NCBI GenBank assembly: GCA_009469685.1
Contig: SSTA01000170.1
Location: 1 to 5,392, forward strand
Origin: Azonexaceae bacterium
Lineage (GTDB): Bacteria > Pseudomonadota > Gammaproteobacteria > Burkholderiales > Rhodocyclaceae
Length of the DNA: 5,392 nt
Reading direction: 5' to 3'
The notes beneath the pieces are model-generated. The model made no database searches. It was not told the origin of the DNA and saw only the letters and a program-made list of their open reading frames with translations. The number at the start of each line of letters is the position of its first letter. Positions within the stretch are counted from its first letter, which is position 1. Positions 1 through 3,719 of this stretch are shown in pieces. Made by a program: the position numbers and the translations under genes.

Positions 1-519
1 CTGCTGGAGCGGCTGAAGGCCGCCGAGCTCGACGTGCTGGTGCTGGCCCTGCCGGTCGAGGAGCCGGGCCTGGTGGCGCAGCCGGTCTATGACGAGGCCT
101 TTCGCACGCTGGTGCCGGCCGGCCATCCCTGGGCCAAGCTAAAGTCGCTGCGCCCCGCCCAGCTGCTTGACGAGCCGCTGCTGATGCTCGGCGCCGGCAA
201 CTGCTTTCGCGACCAGGTGCTCGACCTGTGCACCCGCGCCGGCCGCGGCGAATCGCCGCAGGTGCTGGAAGGCAGTTCGCTGGAAACCATCCGCCACATG
301 GTCTCCTCGGGGGTGGGCGTGACGGTGATGCCGTCCTCCAGCGTCGACCGGATTCCCGCCGACGATCCGCTGCTGCGGGTCAAGAGCTTCGTCGAGCCGA
401 GCCCGACGCGCCGCGTCGGCCTGGTCTGGCGCTCCAGCTTCCCGCGGCACCGGGCGATCGACGTGATGCGCCAGGCGGTGCTGGATTGCCATCTGCCGGG
501 AACCCGCGCGATCCGCTGA
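1..519 (+). CDS. oxyR: OxyR-type LysR-family peroxide-sensing regulator, 3' part only
   Basis: The reading frame is already open at base 1, so the N-terminal helix-turn-helix and part of the effector domain lie outside the window; 172 C-terminal residues are visible. They align with the OxyR regulatory domain. The redox pair is present as CFRDQVLDLC (C68 and C77 of the visible part, codons at 202 and 229), with the same nine-residue separation as Cys199/Cys208 of E. coli OxyR. The flanking LLML, SLETIRHMVSSG and RRVGLVWR segments are also typical. In the known family, H2O2 forms a disulfide between these cysteines and the protein then activates peroxide-defence promoters. Both cysteines being intact argues for a true peroxide sensor rather than a generic LysR protein. 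The gene ends 192 bp before a rubrerythrin gene that carries an OxyR-like half operator. The GTG at 34 lies mid-domain and is not the start. Confidence 0.94.
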   Translation: MLERLKAAELDVLVLALPVEEPGLVAQPVYDEAFRTLVPAGHPWAKLKSLRPAQLLDEPLLMLGAGNCFRDQVLDLCTRAGRGESPQVLEGSSLETIRHMVSSGVGVTVMPSSSVDRIPADDPLLRVKSFVEPSPTRRVGLVWRSSFPRHRAIDVMRQAVLDCHLPGTRAIR

Positions 520-533
520 GGGCTTGCGGATCG
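509..533 (+). terminator. Hairpin spanning the oxyR stop codon, possible weak terminator
   Basis: CGATCCGC (509-516) pairs perfectly with GCGGATCG (526-533) around a 9-nt loop that contains the TGA stop of oxyR. No T-tract follows, so it is not a canonical intrinsic terminator; it may only stabilise the 3' end. The overlapping stretch 525-540 is also a near-perfect 16-bp dyad with one mismatch, so a DNA-binding role cannot be excluded. Confidence 0.35.
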
Positions 534-557
534 ATCTGCAGCGCGAGCTTGGACCCG

Positions 558-594
558 ATAGCCGGCCTCTATCGGCTCTGTCGAAAAATACAAT
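558..594 (+). promoter_or_regulatory. Candidate OxyR operator upstream of rubrerythrin
   Basis: ATAG (558-561), seven bases, CTAT (569-572) is an exact match to the first half of the known OxyR consensus, ATAG-N7-CTAT-N7-ATAG-N7-CTAT. At the predicted positions of the second half, the third quarter is GTCG (580-583, poor) and the fourth is CAAT (591-594, three of four). The site lies between an oxyR gene and a peroxidase-family gene and abuts a plausible -35 element, as expected for an activator site. The two perfect quarters extend to a 7-bp dyad, CCGATAG/CTATCGG (555-561/569-575), so the same bases could instead act as an RNA hairpin behind oxyR. Binding by OxyR is inferred from the match and the context. 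Confidence 0.5.
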
Positions 595-623
595 TAGAAC
601 TTGCACGGGTCCTCGGCTAAAGT
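594..623 (+). promoter_or_regulatory. Possible sigma70-type promoter for the rubrerythrin operon
   Basis: TTAGAA (594-599) and TAAAGT (618-623) are separated by 18 bp, giving weak-to-moderate -35 and -10 matches in an AT-richer patch. The -35 overlaps the last quarter of the candidate OxyR site, as at activator-dependent promoters. The predicted start near 630 would give a leader of about 80 nt. The -10 sits inside an imperfect dyad, CCTCGGCT/AGTCGGGG (611-628, two G-T mismatches), which could be a second operator of unknown owner. Confidence 0.35.
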
Positions 624-711
624 CGGGGTAGGTCCGTGAGCGTTCGCGCTTTGTGACTCGGGGCCGCCCGTCAGGCGCGGCGCCTCCCATCCAACGCTGA
701 GGAGTACATCC

Positions 712-1131
712 ATGCAACTCAAGGGTTCGAAAACCGAAGGCAACCTGAAAGCCGCGTTTGCCGGCGAATCCCAGGCCAACCGCCGCTACCTGTATTTCGC
801 GAACAAGGCCGACATCGAGGGCTACAACGACGTGTCCGCCGTCTTCCGTTCCACCGCCGAAGGCGAGACCGGCCACGCCCATGGCCACCTCGAATATCTG
901 GAGGCCTGCGGAGATCCTGCCACCGGCCTGCCTATCGGCCCCACCGCGGACAACCTGCGCGCTGCCGTCGCCGGAGAAACCCACGAATATACCGACATGT
1001 ACCCGGGCATGGCCAAGGACGCCCGCGCGGAAGGCTTTGCCGAAATCGCCGACTGGTTCGAGACTCTGGCCAAAGCCGAGCGCTCCCACGCCAACCGCTA
1101 CACCAGAGCCCTCAGCGAACTCGACGCTTGA
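712..1131 (+). CDS. Rubrerythrin-family di-iron protein without a rubredoxin domain
   Basis: This is a 139-residue four-helix-bundle protein of the rubrerythrin/ferritin-like class. All residues expected for the di-iron site of Desulfovibrio rubrerythrin are visible: E19 (in [10 protein letters not shown]), E52-x2-H55, E89 and E92 (in AGETHEY) and E123-x2-H126. Classical rubrerythrins (about 190 residues) carry a C-terminal rubredoxin domain with CxxC pairs. Here the protein stops after the bundle and has a single cysteine (C66), so its reductant must be a separate protein. Family role: cytosolic NAD(P)H-dependent reduction of H2O2 through an external electron chain. The start is supported by TGAGGAG (698-704), 7 nt before the ATG. 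It is the first gene of a co-directional cluster with the Fe-S and DUF3501 genes, behind a candidate OxyR site, which fits peroxide defence. The partner and substrate are inferred. Confidence 0.95.
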   Translation: MQLKGSKTEGNLKAAFAGESQANRRYLYFANKADIEGYNDVSAVFRSTAEGETGHAHGHLEYLEACGDPATGLPIGPTADNLRAAVAGETHEYTDMYPGMAKDARAEGFAEIADWFETLAKAERSHANRYTRALSELDA

Positions 1132-1136
1132 TCCCT

Positions 1137-1153
1137 AGGCCGCAATGCGGCCT
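1137..1153 (+). terminator. Short terminator- or attenuator-like hairpin between rubrerythrin and Fe-S genes
   Basis: AGGCCGC (1137-1143) pairs perfectly with GCGGCCT (1147-1153) around an AAT loop, starting six bases after the rubrerythrin stop. The T-tract is only TTT (1153-1155, sharing the last stem base), then CC. The stem is compact and GC-rich but the T run is short, so partial termination or 3'-end protection of the rubrerythrin message is more likely than full termination. Confidence 0.5.
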
Positions 1154-1194
1154 TTCCACTACCGGTATCCGCATTTCCGTCTGGAGGGGAAGTC

Positions 1195-2526
1195 ATGCCC
1201 GCGATCCGAGAAGGCAGCCTGGAAGCCCCAACCCGCCATGCCCTAGACTGGCAGAAACCCGAATTCACCGACCGGGATGCCTTGGACAACGAGCTGGAGC
1301 GCGTCTTTGGCATCTGCCATGGCTGCCGCCGCTGCGTCAGCCTGTGCAGCGCCTTCCCGACCCTTTTCGACCTGGTCGACAATTCGCCCGGCTTTGAGGT
1401 GGATGGCGTCGCCAAAGCCGATTTCGCCAAGGTCGTCGACCATTGCTACCTCTGCGACCTCTGCTACATGACCAAATGTCCCTATGTCCCGCCCCACGAG
1501 TGGGCGGTGGACTTTCCCCACCTGATGCTGCGCGCCAAGGCTACCCGCTTCAAGGAAGGGGACGTGAAGTTGCGGGACCGGGTGCTCACCAGTACGGACC
1601 GGGTAGGCAGTCTGGCGGGCATCCCGGTGGTGGCCCAGGCGATCAATGCGGCCAACCGCATCCGCCCGGCCCGCAAACTGCTGCAGGCCACGGTGGGCAT
1701 CCACGCCGACGCCTGGCTGCCCGATTTCGCCAGCCGCCCCCTACGTCGTCGGCTGTCCCATCTGACCGGCGACGGGGAAGCCATCCCCGGCGGGCGCACC
1801 CGAGGCCGCGTGGCTCTTTTCGCCACCTGTTACATGAATCGCAATGAGCCGGGCATCGGCGAGGATTTCGCCGCCGTCTTCATCCATAACGGCATCCCTG
1901 TCCGCCTGGCCGAAGAGGAGCGCTGCTGCGGCATGCCCAAGATGGAATTGGGCGACCTGGAATCGGTGCGCGCCCTGAAGGAGGCCAACATCCCGATCCT
2001 GGCCCGCCTGGTCGATGAAGGCTGGGACCTCACAGCCCTGATCCCCTCCTGCGTCCTGATGTTCAAGCAGGAACTGCCGCTGCTCTTCCCCGACGACCCC
2101 GACGTCGCCAAGGTGCGCGCTGCCTTCTTCGATCCCTTCGAGTACCTGATGCTGCGCCACAAGGCCGATCTGCTGCGCACCGACTTCAAAAATCCCCTGG
2201 GCAAGGTGGCCTACCAGGCCTCCTGCCATCAGCGCGTACAGAACATCGGCCCCAAGACCCGCGACGTTCTCGCCCTGGTCCCCGGCACTGCGGTCGAACT
2301 GATCGAGCGCTGCTCCGGCCATGACGGGACTTACGCCGTGAAGGCGGAATTCCACGACCACGCCATGAAGATCGTCCAGCCGGTAGTCGGCAGGATCAAG
2401 GCCGCCGGCGTCGATCATTTCGGCAGCGACTGCGCCATGGCCGGCCACCACATCGGCCACGCCCTGGCCGACGGCCGCCAGCCCGAACATCCCATGACGC
2501 TGCTGCGCCGGGCCTACGGCCTCTGA
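1195..2526 (+). CDS. GlpC/HdrD-like iron-sulfur protein with two ferredoxin-type sites and two CCG domains
   Basis: This 443-residue soluble Fe-S oxidoreductase subunit has no membrane segment or signal peptide. Cluster site 1 is C41-x2-C44-x2-C47-x3-C51; site 2 is C84-x2-C87-x2-C90-x4-C95 followed by Pro, one residue longer than the classical 4Fe-4S spacing. The C-terminal half holds two cysteine-rich (CCG) domains: C212, C244-C245-G and C286, then C344, C373-S-G and C413. The degenerate second CCG and the single final cysteines resemble GlpC rather than heterodisulfide reductase HdrB/HdrD, so homodisulfide or heterodisulfide chemistry should not be assumed. The start is supported by GGAGGGG (1183-1189), 5 nt before the ATG. 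It lies 63 bp after rubrerythrin and 13 bp before the DUF3501 gene. From its cluster content and position I infer an electron-transfer role, possibly feeding the rubrerythrin; this is not shown by the sequence. GlpC itself is unlikely because no glpA or glpB is beside it. Confidence 0.93.
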   Translation: MPAIREGSLEAPTRHALDWQKPEFTDRDALDNELERVFGICHGCRRCVSLCSAFPTLFDLVDNSPGFEVDGVAKADFAKVVDHCYLCDLCYMTKCPYVPPHEWAVDFPHLMLRAKATRFKEGDVKLRDRVLTSTDRVGSLAGIPVVAQAINAANRIRPARKLLQATVGIHADAWLPDFASRPLRRRLSHLTGDGEAIPGGRTRGRVALFATCYMNRNEPGIGEDFAAVFIHNGIPVRLAEEERCCGMPKMELGDLESVRALKEANIPILARLVDEGWDLTALIPSCVLMFKQELPLLFPDDPDVAKVRAAFFDPFEYLMLRHKADLLRTDFKNPLGKVAYQASCHQRVQNIGPKTRDVLALVPGTAVELIERCSGHDGTYAVKAEFHDHAMKIVQPVVGRIKAAGVDHFGSDCAMAGHHIGHALADGRQPEHPMTLLRRAYGL

Positions 2527-2539
2527 TCGAGGAAGCACG

Positions 2540-3124
2540 ATGCCTTCCCTCACCCGCGCCGATCTCTTCAGCCTGGAGCACTACGCAGAAATCCGCGCGA
2601 GCTTTCGCGAGGAGGTCATGGCGCACAAGGCCAAGCGCCGTCTCGCCCTGGGCCCCAATGCCGCGCTCTATTTCGAATCGCTCCTGACGGTGAAGTACCA
2701 GGTGCAGGAAATGTTGCGTATCGAGCGCATCTTCGAGCGCGCCGCCATCGAGGAGGAATTGGCGGTCTATAGTCCCTTGATCCCCGACGGTCAGAACTGG
2801 AAAGCGACCTTCATGATCGAATTCTCCGACCCGGACGAACGGCGCATGGCCCTTACCCGCATGGTCGGCATTGAAGACACCGTATGGCTAGGCGTTTCTG
2901 GCCACCCGCCGGTGCGCAGCATCGCCAATGAGGATCTGCCCCGCTCGACCGCCGACAAGACCGCCGCCGTTCATTTCCTGCGCTTCGAACCTGACCGCGG
3001 GACACGGTCGGCGCTGTTCGCCGGCGCTCCGCTCCTCGCCGGCATCGATCATCCGGCCTACCCGGTGCGGATCAGCGTTCCCGAGCCCGTCCGCGCCGCT
3101 TTGCTGGCGGATCTGACTCCCTGA
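2540..3124 (+). CDS. DUF3501 family protein, function unknown
   Basis: This 194-residue soluble protein has the expected length for DUF3501. Recognisable features are an N-terminal segment ending in AKRRLALGPNAALYFES (31-47), then the helix TVKYQVQEMLRIERIFE (50-66), which is the most characteristic part, an acidic EEELAVY stretch (71-77), and a C-terminal beta-rich region including KTAAVHFLRFE (140-150). No cysteine is present, so it binds no Fe-S cluster through Cys ligands. The start is set by GAGGAAG (2529-2535), 4 nt before the ATG and only 13 bp behind the Fe-S gene stop, so the two are almost certainly co-transcribed and probably translationally linked. From memory, DUF3501 genes commonly sit beside this type of Fe-S protein and rubrerythrin, suggesting a shared pathway; the biochemical role is not known to me. 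Its last 53 bp overlap a convergent gene. Confidence 0.92.
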   Translation: MPSLTRADLFSLEHYAEIRASFREEVMAHKAKRRLALGPNAALYFESLLTVKYQVQEMLRIERIFERAAIEEELAVYSPLIPDGQNWKATFMIEFSDPDERRMALTRMVGIEDTVWLGVSGHPPVRSIANEDLPRSTADKTAAVHFLRFEPDRGTRSALFAGAPLLAGIDHPAYPVRISVPEPVRAALLADLTP

Positions 3125-3515
3125 CCTTACGCCGCTTAACCGCCAGGGCCATGGGGGTCGCCGCCCGGCGCGCTCTTTCCACTTCATATTGCGCCCAGAA
3201 CCCCGCCACTGCATCGGCGGTCAGTTCGCCCCCCTTGAGGGCGGCAGCCAGAATCGACTCGGCTTGGTCCCGGTGGCCGAAACTGACCAGAATCCTGGCC
3301 CGGGAAAGGGGATCGGTCGCTTCGACTGCGTCTTGAGATGCGTGAGGCAACGATCCAGCCAGTGGGGCTTCCGAAATCAATTCGCTTTCCCGGGCGTTTC
3401 CGGTAACAGCGTCCGGTCGCGGTGCCGGACGATTTCCTCGCCAGTAAAGCCAAAGCGGAATGGCCACTCCCGCCACGAGAGCGGCGGCGAGGGAAATTTG
3501 CCGGGCTCGGCTCAT
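3072..3515 (-). CDS. Small membrane-anchored hypothetical protein, possibly TPR-like
   Basis: This 147-residue protein is unrecognised. It begins MSRAR, followed by a hydrophobic segment at about residues 7-25 and then RGNR, which looks like an N-terminal membrane anchor or uncleaved signal. Residues 30-65 are Pro/Ala/Glu-rich linker. Residues 68-95 (DPLSRARILVSFGHRDQAESILAAALKG read in order) resemble one helix-turn-helix of a TPR- or FimV-type repeat, followed by another amphipathic helix (100-117) and a very basic tail (128-147). The start is supported on the minus strand by AGGGG, 7 nt before the ATG. The gene converges on DUF3501 and overlaps it by 53 bp; the basic tail is encoded in and just beside that overlap. 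It is divergent from the cytochrome/Ig gene, so a functional link is possible but unproven. A real gene is favoured over a shadow because most of it covers otherwise empty DNA and has a plausible start and topology. Confidence 0.65.
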   Translation of the reverse strand: MSRARQISLAAALVAGVAIPLWLYWRGNRPAPRPDAVTGNARESELISEAPLAGSLPHASQDAVEATDPLSRARILVSFGHRDQAESILAAALKGGELTADAVAGFWAQYEVERARRAATPMALAVKRRKVRESDPPAKRRGRARER

Positions 3516-3562
3516 GGTTAACCCCTAGTTTTCGGTGCGACAGCGAGCCTGAATTCTAACTC

Positions 3563-3626
3563 AGGAGCCCGCGCCGTTGCGGATTTGCCATAAATCCGGC
3601 CCTGTGGGATTAAGCGCGGTGCTCCT
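3563..3626. repeat. REP/BIME-like imperfect palindrome with nested hairpin
   Basis: AGGAGCCCGCGC (3563-3574) pairs with GCGCGGTGCTCCT (3614-3626) over 12 bp with one bulged T (3620). Inside it, CGGATTT (3580-3586) pairs with AAATCCG (3592-3598) around a 5-nt loop. Read on the minus strand, the right edge is GTAGGAGCACCGCGC (3628-3614), which resembles the GTAG-headed REP palindromes of gammaproteobacteria and betaproteobacteria; the left edge has a degenerate head (TCAGGAGC). It sits between two divergent genes. Only one copy is in this window, so its repetitive nature is inferred. A structured leader RNA or protein-binding site is an alternative. Confidence 0.5.
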
Positions 3627-3650
3627 ACGTAACTTTTGGTCACCTTCGGT

Positions 3651-3656
3651 TACAAT
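3651..3656 (+). promoter_or_regulatory. Possible -10 element of the cytochrome/Ig gene
   Basis: TACAAT is a good -10 match in the divergent intergenic region, 63 bp before the chosen start codon. No convincing -35 is present at 16-18 bp upstream (CGTAAC at 3628-3633 is poor), so activator dependence or another sigma factor is possible. A short inverted repeat, GTAAC (3629-3633) / GTTAC (3649-3653), brackets this spacer and may be a regulator site. On the minus strand I found no convincing promoter pair for the divergent small gene. Confidence 0.3.
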
Positions 3657-3669
3657 CCGGCAAATTTTT

Positions 3670-3696
3670 CTGTCATCGAGACTTCTCGGATGACAG
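3670..3696 (+). promoter_or_regulatory. Strong hairpin in the probable 5' leader of the cytochrome/Ig gene
   Basis: CTGTCATCGAGA (3670-3681) pairs with TCTCGGATGACAG (3684-3696) over 12 bp with one bulged G and a minimal CT loop (in RNA, a few inner pairs would open). A TTTTT run precedes it on the + strand and no T-run follows on either strand, so it is not an intrinsic terminator. It lies just after a likely transcription start and its right arm contains an in-frame ATG (3690), so it could control mRNA stability or start-site choice. Confidence 0.45.
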
Positions 3697-3719
3697 CACC
3701 CGGGCCCGTCAATACAACA

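Noticed and set aside
34..519. GTG at 34 as the start of a short regulator gene
   Set aside because: The frame is open to base 1 and residues before it continue the OxyR effector domain; this is a gene truncated by the window edge.
139..1089. 316-codon minus-strand open frame antisense to oxyR and rubrerythrin
   Set aside because: Long open antisense frames are common in GC-rich coding DNA. It covers two clearly real genes, its product is low-complexity Gly/Arg/Ala-rich without a recognisable domain, and it crosses the intergenic promoter region.
1741..2553. 270-codon minus-strand open frame antisense to the Fe-S gene
   Set aside because: It mirrors the strongly conserved Fe-S protein frame and has no recognisable domain.
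3636..3638. TTG as the start of the cytochrome/Ig gene
   Set aside because: It is in frame but lies upstream of the TACAAT -10 candidate, lacks a Shine-Dalgarno and would add an implausible leader translated through the hairpin.
3661..3696. Hairpin plus T-run as an intrinsic terminator
   Set aside because: The TTTTT lies before the stem on the + strand and reads as A's after the stem on the minus strand, so the polarity is wrong for both directions.
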